A stretch of DNA of 53,849 nucleotides from Azospirillum sp. Its GTDB lineage: Bacteria > Pseudomonadota > Alphaproteobacteria > Azospirillales > Azospirillaceae. The position numbers and the translations under genes are program-made. Below are positions 32,132 to 39,518 of this stretch, piece by piece; position 1 is the stretch's first letter, and every line of letters begins with the position of its first letter. The DNA is taken from assembly GCA_027486405.1 (NCBI GenBank), contig JAIXPD010000096.1, forward strand, positions 1 through 53,849. Direction: 5' to 3'. The notes beneath the pieces were generated by a model, which saw only the letters and a program-made list of their open reading frames with translations, ran no database searches and had not been told where the DNA came from.

Positions 32132-32521
32132 ATGCCTTTGACGCCCATCGACCACGCCGACGCTGTTCCCGAGGTGCGCGCCGTCTATGACGACATCAAG
32201 ACGACGCGCAACTTGCCGGACGTGAACAATTTCTGGAAGATGCTGGCCCATCACCCGGCAACCCTGGCGCGGACCTGGGAAAGCCTGAAGGAGGTGATGG
32301 CGCCGGGCGCGCTCGATCCGCTGGTGAAGGAGATGATCTTCGTCGCGGTCAGCGTCACCACCGGCTGTCAGTATTGCATCCGCTCGCACGAGGCGGCGGC
32401 GCGCAAGCTGGGCATGACCGACGCCCAGTTCGGCGAGTTGCTGGCCGTGGTCGGCATGGCCAACGAAACCAACCGGCTGGTGCACGGGTATCAGGTGGAG
32501 TTGGATGAGCGGCTGAAGTGA
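32132..32521 (+). CDS. Carboxymuconolactone decarboxylase/AhpD-like protein
   Basis: The 129-residue helical product has the AhpD-type redox motif C79-QY-C82 with H86 in TTGCQYCIRSHEAAARKLGM, so a peroxidase or disulfide-reductase activity is more likely than decarboxylation. The ATG at 32132 has CCGGAGA upstream. The preceding 32-base pairs contain only a short open extension. It stands alone on + between leftward genes. Confidence 0.88.
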   Translation: MPLTPIDHADAVPEVRAVYDDIKTTRNLPDVNNFWKMLAHHPATLARTWESLKEVMAPGALDPLVKEMIFVAVSVTTGCQYCIRSHEAAARKLGMTDAQFGELLAVVGMANETNRLVHGYQVELDERLK

Positions 32522-32543
32522 CGCGGCATCAGCGGAGGCGGCA

Positions 32544-32807
32544 TCAGCGGAGGGCGCGCGCGGCCGGAGCCAACCGGCGGTGCGGCATCCCGTTGATCAG
32601 GTCGCTGCGCACGGTGTAGTGCGCCTTGCTGCGGGTCTCGCCCATGTCTTCGCTGGCGACCCGCTCGATCCGCACCTCCACCTCCCAGCCCTGGCGCTTC
32701 CACGCGCTGTGGATGCGGTGCGCCAATTCCCGCGCCCCCTCTTCGGAAAAGCTGTCGAGGCGGCCGGGGCAGGGGCCGGGGAAGAAACGCGGGGGCTGTG
32801 GGCGCAT
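32544..32807 (-). CDS. Small protein of unknown function, 87 residues
   Basis: An AGGAGG site lies six bases before the ATG. The product has a Pro-rich start and a soluble core (EEGARELAHRIHSAWKRQGW, then EVEVRIERV and HYTVRSDLINGMPHRRL). A sequence closely like the two operator sites of the repressor gene next door occurs 115 bases upstream (32922-32936), so it may belong to that repressor's regulon. Family not recognised. Confidence 0.65.
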   Translation of the reverse strand: MRPQPPRFFPGPCPGRLDSFSEEGARELAHRIHSAWKRQGWEVEVRIERVASEDMGETRSKAHYTVRSDLINGMPHRRLAPAARALR

Positions 32808-32921
32808 GGATGCCTCCTGTGTCGCGCGGTCCCGGCGGTCCGTCCGGGGCGGGGGCGGGCGGTTGGCCCGTCCTGCGAACAGGAATAATCCATTTTGGAC
32901 TAATCAATCCAGAGAATCTCT

Positions 32922-32936
32922 ATACCGTTTTGGTTT
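32922..32936. promoter_or_regulatory. Repressor-type operator site 3
   Basis: ATACCGTTTTGGTTT matches sites 1 and 2 at the outer ATACC and GGTTT boxes. It lies at the 3' end of the repressor gene and upstream of the 87-residue gene on the same strand. Confidence 0.5.
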
Positions 32937-32938
32937 GG

Positions 32939-33646
32939 TTATGGCTCCTGAAGGCCGACGACGCTGTGCAGCGTGTCCAAATCCTCCGCCAGCACGGTGA
33001 ATTCCCGGTCTTCGGGGCGGTATTCGCGCAGCACCACGCCGTCGGGGGCGCGGCGAACGAACTCCTTCACCAGAACCGCGCGGTTGCGCTTGACCACCAC
33101 CACGCCAGAGCCTGGGGCGGGGGGCTTGTGCGGGTTGACGTGGAGCAACTGGGCGGGACGGAAGCGCGGCATCATCGATTCGCCCACCACATACATGGCG
33201 TAAGGGTCACGGGCGTTTTTCAGATAGTCCGGCTTGGCCACCCAGTCGATCGGCCCGTCTTCCAGAAACATTTCCTGATCCACCCCGCCCCGCGCGGCGG
33301 CGCGCACCGGCATGGGTTCCGGCGCGTTGGGCTGATGGCCGGAGGGTGGGGGGGCGGAGGGTGGGGGGGCGGGAGGTGCCCGCAGCAGGGGCGGCGGGCC
33401 GGCGCGGCGGGTGGGGCGTTCCGGCCGGGCGGTGGGGGCCGCGTCGGCGCTGGCGGGGGTGTCCAGCCCCAGCAGCGCCGCCGGTTCCACGCCCAAGGGC
33501 GGGGCCAGCTTCACCGCCCAATCGACGGTCAGCTTGCGCTGGCCGGTTTCCAGCTTGTTGATCTGCGGCTGCGAGGTTCCCGCGAGTTCGGCCAGCTTTT
33601 CCTGGCTCAACCCGGCGGCCTGCCGCAATGCGCGGAGTGTGGACAT
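32939..33646 (-). CDS. XRE-S24 (LexA/CI-like) transcription repressor
   Basis: The 235-residue product has an N-terminal Cro/C1 helix-turn-helix (LRALRQAAGLSQEKLAELAG, TSQPQINKLETGQRKL), a Pro/Ala-rich linker at about 70-115, and a C-terminal S24 domain. The catalytic dyad is intact: S157 in VVGESMMPRF and K194 in AVLVKEFVRR, 37 apart as in LexA. No Ala-Gly cleavage site lies at the usual distance of about 35 residues before the serine. It diverges from a small Cro-like gene with shared operators, the layout of a phage immunity switch, but no phage structural genes are present. Confidence 0.88.
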   Translation of the reverse strand: MSTLRALRQAAGLSQEKLAELAGTSQPQINKLETGQRKLTVDWAVKLAPPLGVEPAALLGLDTPASADAAPTARPERPTRRAGPPPLLRAPPAPPPSAPPPSGHQPNAPEPMPVRAAARGGVDQEMFLEDGPIDWVAKPDYLKNARDPYAMYVVGESMMPRFRPAQLLHVNPHKPPAPGSGVVVVKRNRAVLVKEFVRRAPDGVVLREYRPEDREFTVLAEDLDTLHSVVGLQEP

Positions 33647-33655
33647 GGCGCTTTC

Positions 33656-33670
33656 ATACCAGAATGGTTT
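33656..33670. promoter_or_regulatory. Repressor-type operator site 1
   Basis: ATACCAGAATGGTTT lies 10 bases upstream of the repressor start codon. It matches site 2 in 13 of 15 positions and forms an inverted pair with it across the divergent promoter region. Confidence 0.6.
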
Positions 33671-33725
33671 GAAAAGTCCATCCTGGCGTGCTTGGACGGC
33701 TTGCGGGAAAAAGTCCGGTTGGTGT

Positions 33726-33740
33726 AAACCATTGCGGTAT
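33726..33740. promoter_or_regulatory. Repressor-type operator site 2
   Basis: AAACCATTGCGGTAT, reverse complement ATACCGCAATGGTTT, overlaps the start codon of the Cro-like gene. Each site is itself a partial palindrome (AAACC-N5-GGTAT). Confidence 0.6.
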
Positions 33741-33996
33741 GACGCTCGACGATTGGTTGATCCGCACCGCCACCAAGGAAGACTCCTTCGCCGCCAGCAT
33801 TGGCACCAGCCAGGCGGCGGTCAACCGCTACCGCCATCACCGGCGGGTGCCGCGCCCGGCGGTGATGGCCCGCATCACGGCGGCCACGGGCGGGGCGGTG
33901 ACGGCCAATGATTTCCATCTGGCCGCGCCGGAACGGGACCAGCAGCGGGATCCGGGGGTGGACGGGGCGCTTTGCGGTCTGACCGCTTCCCCCTAA
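33739..33996 (+). CDS. Small Cro-like helix-turn-helix protein
   Basis: The 85-residue product starts MTLDDWLIRTATKEDSFAAS and has a helix-turn-helix pattern (FAASIGTSQAAVNRYRHHRR, then VPRPAVMARITAATGG), close to YdaS/Cro-type DNA-binding proteins. It diverges from the XRE-S24 repressor gene, with an operator-like site over its start codon. No ribosome-binding site is obvious, so the transcript may be leaderless or nearly so. Confidence 0.7.
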   Translation: MTLDDWLIRTATKEDSFAASIGTSQAAVNRYRHHRRVPRPAVMARITAATGGAVTANDFHLAAPERDQQRDPGVDGALCGLTASP

Positions 33997-34026
33997 ACTC
34001 CAGCGCGCAACCAACCGCTGGAATCC

Positions 34027-34890
34027 GTGTTGTCGATGCCCACCCCCTTGTTGCCGCAGCAGATCGCCCCGGTGGACGATCGTCTGGCGGATGTGACCCG
34101 CCGCCACCTCGCCGGGCGCGAAGACGCGCTGATGGCCTATTTCCTGGCCCTGCGGGCGGGCGTGGATGCGGAGCTTGCCCCGCGCTTCCCGCCTGCGGCA
34201 CCGGGCAAGCCCTATCCCTATGGCCGCTGCGAGGAGATCACGCGCGCCGTGGTCGCCCAACTGGCCGACCGGCTGAAGCGCCCCAGCGACCCGGTGGAAC
34301 GCCTGCTGACCGCCTTCATGGCCCAGGGTGGTGCGGTGCGGACGATCTGGGGGGTGTTGCGCGACCAGTATTTCCAAAACGCGCTTCAGGTCGGCGGGCT
34401 GTACATCGACGTGTCCAACGACACCGTGGTCGTCACCAAGCCCAAGGTCGAAATCCTGCCCATCGAACGGTCGGGCCTGGTGCCGGTGCGCAGCATCGAC
34501 CATTTCCGGCAAACCGCCGAACGCTATTGGGGGGCGATGATCTTCGTCAATCATCTCGCCCCGTCCCTGGCCCCCATCCTGCCGATGGTGTCGAGCAGCC
34601 CGGGGCGTTTGCTGCCCGGCTTGCAATCCGCCTGCGACTACATGATCGCGCTGATGATGCGCGATGGTTTCCTTCAGGCGGAAGATTGGGTGCGCGACGG
34701 CCCGGAGCCGCCGCAGGAGGTCGCGCAAGCCGTTCTGGAGGCTCTGCCGCCCGACCTGCGTGCGCGCACCGGCAACGGGCGGGCGGAGGCGGTGGCGGCC
34801 TGCCAGCGCGCGCGGGCGGCGGGCGCGCATCGGAGCATGGCGTGGCGGGACGAGCGGGTTCGCGAGTATCTGCGCATCCGCCAGCGCTGA
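34027..34890 (+). CDS. Protein of unknown function, 287 residues
   Basis: The product is soluble and mostly helical. Visible stretches are LPQQIAPVDDRLADVTRRHL, YGRCEEITRAVVAQLADRLK, AQGGAVRTIWGVLRDQYFQN, LYIDVSNDTVVVTKPKVEIL and RYWGAMIFVNHLAPSLAPIL. The start is either the GTG at 34027 or the ATG at 34036; neither has a strong ribosome-binding site. Its codon use is that of the neighbouring genes. I do not recognise the family. It is followed by a 15-bp tandem repeat and a terminator. Confidence 0.75.
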   Translation: MLSMPTPLLPQQIAPVDDRLADVTRRHLAGREDALMAYFLALRAGVDAELAPRFPPAAPGKPYPYGRCEEITRAVVAQLADRLKRPSDPVERLLTAFMAQGGAVRTIWGVLRDQYFQNALQVGGLYIDVSNDTVVVTKPKVEILPIERSGLVPVRSIDHFRQTAERYWGAMIFVNHLAPSLAPILPMVSSSPGRLLPGLQSACDYMIALMMRDGFLQAEDWVRDGPEPPQEVAQAVLEALPPDLRARTGNGRAEAVAACQRARAAGAHRSMAWRDERVREYLRIRQR

Positions 34891-34911
34891 GGCGGTTCCG
34901 CCCGGCTTTTG

Positions 34912-34971
34912 GGCCTTGCTGTTTCGGGTTGTGCGGTTTCAGGCCTTGCTGTTTCGGGCCTTGCTGTCTCA
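34912..34971 (+). repeat. 15-bp tandem repeat (GGCCTTGCTGTTTCG), four units
   Basis: The units are GGCCTTGCTGTTTCG, GGTTGTGCGGTTTCA, GGCCTTGCTGTTTCG and GGCCTTGCTGTCTCA. The repeat is non-coding and lies 22 bases after the stop of the 287-residue gene. It has the same period as the unrelated tandem repeat at 18346. Confidence 0.8.
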
Positions 34972-35036
34972 GGACGTGCCGTCGGGCTGTGCCCTGGGAG
35001 GGCGCAGGCTCGGTTGAGAACACGACGCCCAAAAGC

Positions 35037-35074
35037 AAATCGGCCGCTTGATGTTTCCATCAAGCGGCCGATTT
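35037..35074 (-). terminator. Terminator of tRNA-Pro
   Basis: A perfect 17-bp stem AAATCGGCCGCTTGATG (35037-35053) with CATCAAGCGGCCGATTT (35058-35074) and a TTTC loop. It lies 2 bases beyond the 3' end of the tRNA gene, with a T-run inside the stem on either strand, so it can also end rightward transcripts. Confidence 0.88.
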
Positions 35075-35076
35075 AT

Positions 35077-35153
35077 TGGTCGGAGTGAGAGGATTCGAAC
35101 CTCCGGCCCCTGCCTCCCGAAAGCAGTGCTCTACCAGGCTGAGCTACACTCCG
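35077..35153 (-). tRNA. tRNA-Pro(CGG)
   Basis: The minus strand reads as a 77-base cloverleaf with encoded CCA. The acceptor stem pairs CGGAGTG with CACTCCG, the D arm contains AGCTCAGCCTGGTAGAGC, the T arm has GGTTCGAATCC, and the anticodon loop TTCGGGA carries CGG. It is downstream of ispB on the same strand. Confidence 0.96.
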
Positions 35154-35259
35154 TTTTGACCGTCGGTCGGTGACGTCCGCCGGTGGGAGGGGTGTATAGA
35201 CGGGTTGGACCCGGTGCGCAACGCAAAAAAGCACGATGCGGTGAAAAAAATGCCAGACC

Positions 35260-36288
35260 TCAAAAATCCCGGTCGATCACGAAATCAATGACTTCCAGCA
35301 TGGCGGTCTTGATCGGGCCATCGGCGAAGACGGCGAGGTTGCCGCGCGCCAGCGCGCCGTAATGGCGGGCGCGGGCCACCGTGTCGGTCAGGGCGTCGTG
35401 CTTGGCCATCAGCGCCTGGGCGTGGGCAAGGTCGCCGTCGGCCTGCTCCAGATCCTCCATGGTGCGGTGCCAGAAGGCGCGTTCGGTCGCGTCGCCCCGG
35501 CTGATCGACAGCACCACCGGCAGGGTCAGCTTGCCTTCGCGGAAATCATCGCCGACCGTCTTCCCCAGGGTCGCCTGAAGCGCGGAGTAGTCCAGCACAT
35601 CGTCCACCAACTGGAAGGCGATGCCCAGATTCATGCCGTAATCGTAGAGCGCCTGCGCCTCCGCCTCCGGCCGGTTGGCGACGACGGCCCCGACGCGGCA
35701 GGCGGCGGCGAACAGCTCCGCCGTCTTGCCCTTGATGACCTCCAGATAAGCCTCTTCGGTCGTTTCGGTGTCGTTGGTGGTGCGCAGTTGCAGCACCTCG
35801 CCCTCGGCGATCACGGCCGACGCGCGCGACAGGATTTGCAGCACGTCGAGCGAGCCGACCTGCACCATCATCTCGAACGAGCGTGAGAACAGGAAATCGC
35901 CGACCAGCACGCTGGCCTTGTTGCCGAACACGGCGTTGGCCGAGGCCAGCCCGCGCCGCAGATCGCTTTCGTCGACGACATCGTCGTGCAGCAGGGTGGC
36001 GCTGTGGATGAACTCCACCACCGCCGCCAACAGCCGGTGCTTGTCGCCCTGATAGCCGCACAGATTGGCGGCGGCCAGCGTCAGCACCGGGCGCAGGCGC
36101 TTGCCCCCCGCCGCGATCAGATAACCGGCAAGCTGGGGAATCAGCTCCACCGACGACTGCATGTTTTGGATGATGATCTCGTTGACGGCGCTCAGGTCTT
36201 CGGCCACCAGAGCGGTGAGGTCATCGAGCGGGGTGGACGTGCGCCGTTTCGGCTCGAGATTGGTCACGACCGCCAAGGTCGACTCCAC
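35260..36288 (-). CDS. ispB: Polyprenyl diphosphate synthase (octa-/decaprenyl)
   Basis: This trans-prenyltransferase makes the side chain of ubiquinone. The product has GGKRLRPVLTLAAA, the first aspartate-rich motif LLHDDVVDESDLRRG, FLFSRSFEMMV, and the second aspartate-rich motif AFQLVDDVLDYS. Length of about 342 residues is typical of IspB/DdsA. The start is a GTG at 36288 without a clear ribosome-binding site, so the exact N-terminus is uncertain. It diverges from the DUF2007 gene. The chain length cannot be read from sequence; alphaproteobacteria usually make Q10. Confidence 0.93.
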   Translation of the reverse strand: MESTLAVVTNLEPKRRTSTPLDDLTALVAEDLSAVNEIIIQNMQSSVELIPQLAGYLIAAGGKRLRPVLTLAAANLCGYQGDKHRLLAAVVEFIHSATLLHDDVVDESDLRRGLASANAVFGNKASVLVGDFLFSRSFEMMVQVGSLDVLQILSRASAVIAEGEVLQLRTTNDTETTEEAYLEVIKGKTAELFAAACRVGAVVANRPEAEAQALYDYGMNLGIAFQLVDDVLDYSALQATLGKTVGDDFREGKLTLPVVLSISRGDATERAFWHRTMEDLEQADGDLAHAQALMAKHDALTDTVARARHYGALARGNLAVFADGPIKTAMLEVIDFVIDRDF

Positions 36289-36377
36289 AGGTGATTGACG
36301 CCAGGAATTGCGGTAGGGAGCATAACGGCCTTGCCTTCATGGTCAAGCCCGCAAGGGCGCTGCGAACCCGTGGACCG

Positions 36378-36584
36378 ATGACAGAATTGCTGCGAACCAA
36401 CGATCCCGTGCGCCTGTCCTGGCTGATCGCCCTTCTGGCCGACGCCGGGATCGAGGCGGTGGTGCTCGACGCGCACACCAGTGTGCTCGAAGGCTCCATC
36501 GGTGCCATCCCCCGCCGCGTGATGGTGGACGCGGAGGACGCCGCCCAGGCGATCCGTGTCCTGCGCGAGGCGGGTGAGGCGTGA
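36378..36584 (+). CDS. DUF2007 domain protein
   Basis: The 68-residue product starts MTELLRTNDPVRLSWLIALL and has AGIEAVVLDAHTSVLEGSIG and IPRRVMVDAEDAAQAIRVL, matching the small DUF2007 family (PII-like fold). Function is unknown. Its stop overlaps the GTG of the methyltransferase gene, so the two are translated together; this pairing upstream of a TrmN6-like enzyme and next to ispB is common in the order. Confidence 0.85.
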   Translation: MTELLRTNDPVRLSWLIALLADAGIEAVVLDAHTSVLEGSIGAIPRRVMVDAEDAAQAIRVLREAGEA

Positions 36585-37363
36585 GCGGCGACGCGCAGGC
36601 CCCGGAGTCGGCGGCGACCCACACGGATTCCCTGTTGCCCACGGACTTCCTGTTGAATGGCCGGGTGCGGCTGGTCCAGCCCGCCGACGGCTACCGCGTG
36701 GCCATCGACCCGGTGTTCCTCGCCGCCATCACCGCCGCCGCGCCGGGCGAGCGGGTGTTGGACGTCGGCACCGGCACCGGGGCTGCGGCGTTGTGTCTCG
36801 CCGCCCGCGCGCCCGACGCCGTGGTGGTCGGGCTGGAGCAGCGCGCCGACGCCGTCGCCTTCGCCCGCCGCAACGCCGCGCTGAACGGGATGGACGGGCG
36901 GGTGGCGGTCGTGCACGGCGATCTGCTCGATCCACCGCCCGATCTGCGCCCCGGCTCCTTCGACCGGGTGATGATGAACCCGCCCTATCTGCGGGCCGGT
37001 CGGGCCAGCCCGCCGCCCGACCCCTGGAAGGCGGCGGCGAATGTGGAAGGCGCGGCGGCGTTGCCCGATTGGCTGCGCTTCGCCCACGCCATGCTGACCC
37101 CGCGCGGGGTGGTGACGCTGGTTCACCGCGCCGACCGGCTGGACGACATTCTGGACGCCCTGCGCGGCCGTTTCGGCGCTCTGGTCATCGTGCCGCTGTG
37201 GCCCAAGGCCGGGCAGGAGGCCAAGCGCGTGCTGGTCAGCGCCCGCAAGGGCGTGAACACGCCGTTGCGTTTGACGGCGGGGCTGGTGGTGCATCGGGAG
37301 GATGGAGCCTACAGCGCCGAGGCCGAGCGGATTTTGCGGGACGCGGGCGCGTTGACGCTGTGA
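36581..37363 (+). CDS. TrmN6-like tRNA (adenine-N6) methyltransferase
   Basis: In E. coli the homologue methylates A37 of tRNA1-Val. The 260-residue product has PTDFLLNGRVRLVQPADGYR and AIDPVFLAA at the N-terminus, the SAM-binding motif VLDVGTGTGAAALCLA and the N6-adenine/glutamine catalytic motif MMNPPYL. The GTG start overlaps the DUF2007 stop. Substrate assignment rests on family resemblance. Confidence 0.86.
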   Translation: MSGDAQAPESAATHTDSLLPTDFLLNGRVRLVQPADGYRVAIDPVFLAAITAAAPGERVLDVGTGTGAAALCLAARAPDAVVVGLEQRADAVAFARRNAALNGMDGRVAVVHGDLLDPPPDLRPGSFDRVMMNPPYLRAGRASPPPDPWKAAANVEGAAALPDWLRFAHAMLTPRGVVTLVHRADRLDDILDALRGRFGALVIVPLWPKAGQEAKRVLVSARKGVNTPLRLTAGLVVHREDGAYSAEAERILRDAGALTL

Positions 37364-37414
37364 GGGGTTGCGAGAGGCTTTGACAGGCGGGCCGCCACAC
37401 CCCACATGTGCGCC

Positions 37415-38293
37415 ATGAGCCTGCATTCCCTTTTGAAGAAGCTGCCCTTCGGCCCCTGGCGCAACGCCGGGCCGCTGGTGTCCGTCGTCCGGCTGTCCGG
37501 AATCATCGGGGCGGGGGGCGCGCTGCGCCCCGGCCTGACGCTGGCTGCGCTGGCACCGATCCTGGAGCGCGCCTTCGCGCCGAAGGAACAGGCGGCGGTC
37601 GCCCTGATCGTCAACTCCCCCGGCGGATCGCCGGTGCAGTCGGCCCTGATCGCCAAGCGCATCCGCGCGCTGGCGGAGGAAAAAAAGATCCCCGTCCTGG
37701 CCTTTTGCGAGGACGCGGCGGCCTCGGGCGGCTATTGGCTGGCCTGCGCGGCCGACGAGATTTGGGCCGACGAGGCGTCGGTCGTCGGCTCCATCGGCGT
37801 GGTGTCCTCCGGTTTCGGGCTGCACGAGCTGATCGCCCGCCACGGCATCGAACGGCGGCTCTACACCGCCGGGGAAAACAAGGTTCTGCTCGATCCCTTC
37901 TCGCCGGAACGGGCGGACGGGGTGGAGCGGCTGAAAAGCCTGCAAGCCGACGTGCACGACGCCTTCAAGGCGCTGGTCCGCGAGCGGCGCGGGTCGCGGC
38001 TGGTGGGGGACGAGGCCGAACTCTTCTCCGGGGCCTTCTGGGCCGGGCGCAAGGCGAAGGAACTGGGCCTGATCGACGGGCTGGGCGACCTGCGCGGCGT
38101 GCTGCGCGGCCGCTACGGCGACAAGGTCCGCCTGCGGGTGGTGGAGGCGGAGCGCGGTTGGTTCCGGGGCAAGCTGGGCTTCGGCACCGCCTTGCCCGGC
38201 ACGAACGCTGGGACGGCGCTGGCCGACGCCTTGCCCGCCGCCGCCGTCGCGGCGGTGGAGGAACGGTTGATGTGGTCGCGGCTGGGCCTGTGA
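37415..38293 (+). CDS. S49 family serine protease (SohB/SppA-like)
   Basis: These membrane-associated proteases degrade signal peptides and other membrane fragments. The 292-residue product has the S49 core NSPGGSPVQSALIAKRIRAL, the nucleophile S104 in DAAASGGYWLACAADEI and the base K156 in TAGENKVLLDPFSPE. Short length and a single catalytic domain fit SohB-type members. There is no strong transmembrane anchor at the N-terminus, only a mildly hydrophobic start. An ATG three codons upstream is also possible. Confidence 0.9.
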   Translation: MSLHSLLKKLPFGPWRNAGPLVSVVRLSGIIGAGGALRPGLTLAALAPILERAFAPKEQAAVALIVNSPGGSPVQSALIAKRIRALAEEKKIPVLAFCEDAAASGGYWLACAADEIWADEASVVGSIGVVSSGFGLHELIARHGIERRLYTAGENKVLLDPFSPERADGVERLKSLQADVHDAFKALVRERRGSRLVGDEAELFSGAFWAGRKAKELGLIDGLGDLRGVLRGRYGDKVRLRVVEAERGWFRGKLGFGTALPGTNAGTALADALPAAAVAAVEERLMWSRLGL

Positions 38294-38367
38294 CCGGCTT
38301 TTTCGCTGTCGTCTCGCCCATCCTTGGTTAGAGTGACGCGCCCGCACAGCGGGGGAGGGTGCGCGTC

Positions 38368-39162
38368 ATGGTTGGGGCCTTGATCTTTGTCGCTGGCGGC
38401 GTGGCCGGTGGGCTGATGCTGGGCGCGTTGGGGGTGGGAACGGCCCTGATCGCCGTGCCGCTGCTGACGCTGGTGCTGCCCTGGCTGGGCGTGCCGACGG
38501 CGGACGCGCCCTTGACGGCGTTGGCCACCTCAATGGCGGTGGTGGCCTTGACCTCCGTGGCGTCGGTGCTGTCGCACCACCGCATGGGCAATGTGCTGTG
38601 GCCGGTGTTCCGCGTCACCGTTCCGGCCAGCCTGATCGGGGTGGTGGTCGGCGGCGTGGTCGCCACCCAATTGCCCGCCAGCGCCCTGCGCGTTGTGGTG
38701 GCGCTGTTCCTGCTGCACACGGCGTGGCGGATGCTGACCGGCGGGGCGAAGCCCGGCGCGGCGGTCCCGGAGGCGGCCTCTGCCACCCGCTATCGGCTGG
38801 GCGGGGCGGCGATCGGGCTGGCGGGCAGCTTCATCGGCGCTGGCGGCGGCGTGCTGATGGTTCCCTTTCTCAGCGGGCGCGGCCACCCGATGGTCCGCGC
38901 GGTCGCCACCTCCACCGCCATCGGCCTGCCGGTGACGGTCGCCGGGGCGCTGCTCTACACCGGGCTTGGCCTGCGCGACGGCATCGATCTGCCGGGGCAG
39001 GTCGGGTATCTGCACATCCCCGCCTTGCTGGAAATCGGCGTGGCGAGCGCCCTGTGCGCGCCGCTGGGTGCGCGGCTGTCGTCGCGGTTGCCGGGGGCGC
39101 TGCTGAAGCGGGTGTTCGCCGGTCTGCTGATTCCGCTGGCGCTCAAGATCGCGCTGGGCTGA
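38368..39162 (+). CDS. TauE/SafE-family sulfite/organosulfonate exporter-like protein
   Basis: The 264-residue inner-membrane protein has eight hydrophobic segments in two repeats. The TSUP family pattern is visible in ALGVGTALIAVPLLTLVLPW and GSFIGAGGGVLMVPFLSG. GGGGGAGG lies ten bases before the ATG at 38368. The substrate is unknown; members move sulfite, sulfonates or other anions. Confidence 0.88.
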   Translation: MVGALIFVAGGVAGGLMLGALGVGTALIAVPLLTLVLPWLGVPTADAPLTALATSMAVVALTSVASVLSHHRMGNVLWPVFRVTVPASLIGVVVGGVVATQLPASALRVVVALFLLHTAWRMLTGGAKPGAAVPEAASATRYRLGGAAIGLAGSFIGAGGGVLMVPFLSGRGHPMVRAVATSTAIGLPVTVAGALLYTGLGLRDGIDLPGQVGYLHIPALLEIGVASALCAPLGARLSSRLPGALLKRVFAGLLIPLALKIALG

Positions 39163-39191
39163 TCGCCGCCACCGATGGGGGAGGCGGGGGC

Positions 39192-39434
39192 AGGGCAATC
39201 GCTTGAACGAGCGGTCATCGTCGCGCAAACAAGAATGGACACGGATGTCACGGACAAAATAGGGATTGCACGGATTTTCGCCTCCAGTCGCTTCCTGCAT
39301 CCCGCCATGAGGGTTGCCGCAAGATCGCAAAGGGGGGGATCGGAGAGGCGCTCCGTGAAATCCGTGAAGAAATCTGTGAAATCCGTGGCGATTCTTGTTC
39401 CGGTTGGGTGCGTGATGCTTCACGCGATTGCCCC
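39192..39434 (-). repeat. 240-bp TIR element, family 1, copy C
   Basis: The ends are AGGGCAATCGCTTGAA (39192-39207) and TTCACGCGATTGCCCC (39419-39434). AAGAATGGACACGGATGTCACGGA and its partner near 39363-39396 carry the ATCCGTG motifs; orientation is opposite to A and B. It fills most of the 356-base gap between the TauE-like and glycosyltransferase genes; the remainder (39163-39191, 39435-39518) shows nothing else. Confidence 0.85.
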
Positions 39435-39518
39435 GGGGCGGGGCCTGTGAGGCTTGAAGCGGGGCGGGTGGGTCCGGCACAGTGCCCACGCCCTTGCCTT
39501 GCGGAGCCGCCCAGCGTG

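Noticed and set aside
33340..33420. G-rich direct repeats as a regulatory element
   Set aside because: They encode the Pro/Ala-rich linker of the repressor and are explained by that low-complexity protein sequence.
32544..34890. Prophage remnant
   Set aside because: A repressor and Cro-like gene are present, but no integrase, structural, replication or lysis gene, and no att duplication at the nearby tRNA-Pro.
34674..35063. Open frame on - with PETARPETA repeats
   Set aside because: It is the translation of the 15-bp non-coding tandem repeat and runs through the tRNA-Pro terminator.
36221..38347. 708-codon open frame on - opposite the methyltransferase and S49 protease genes
   Set aside because: Shadow of the real + strand genes; composition is typical of antisense frames in GC-rich DNA.
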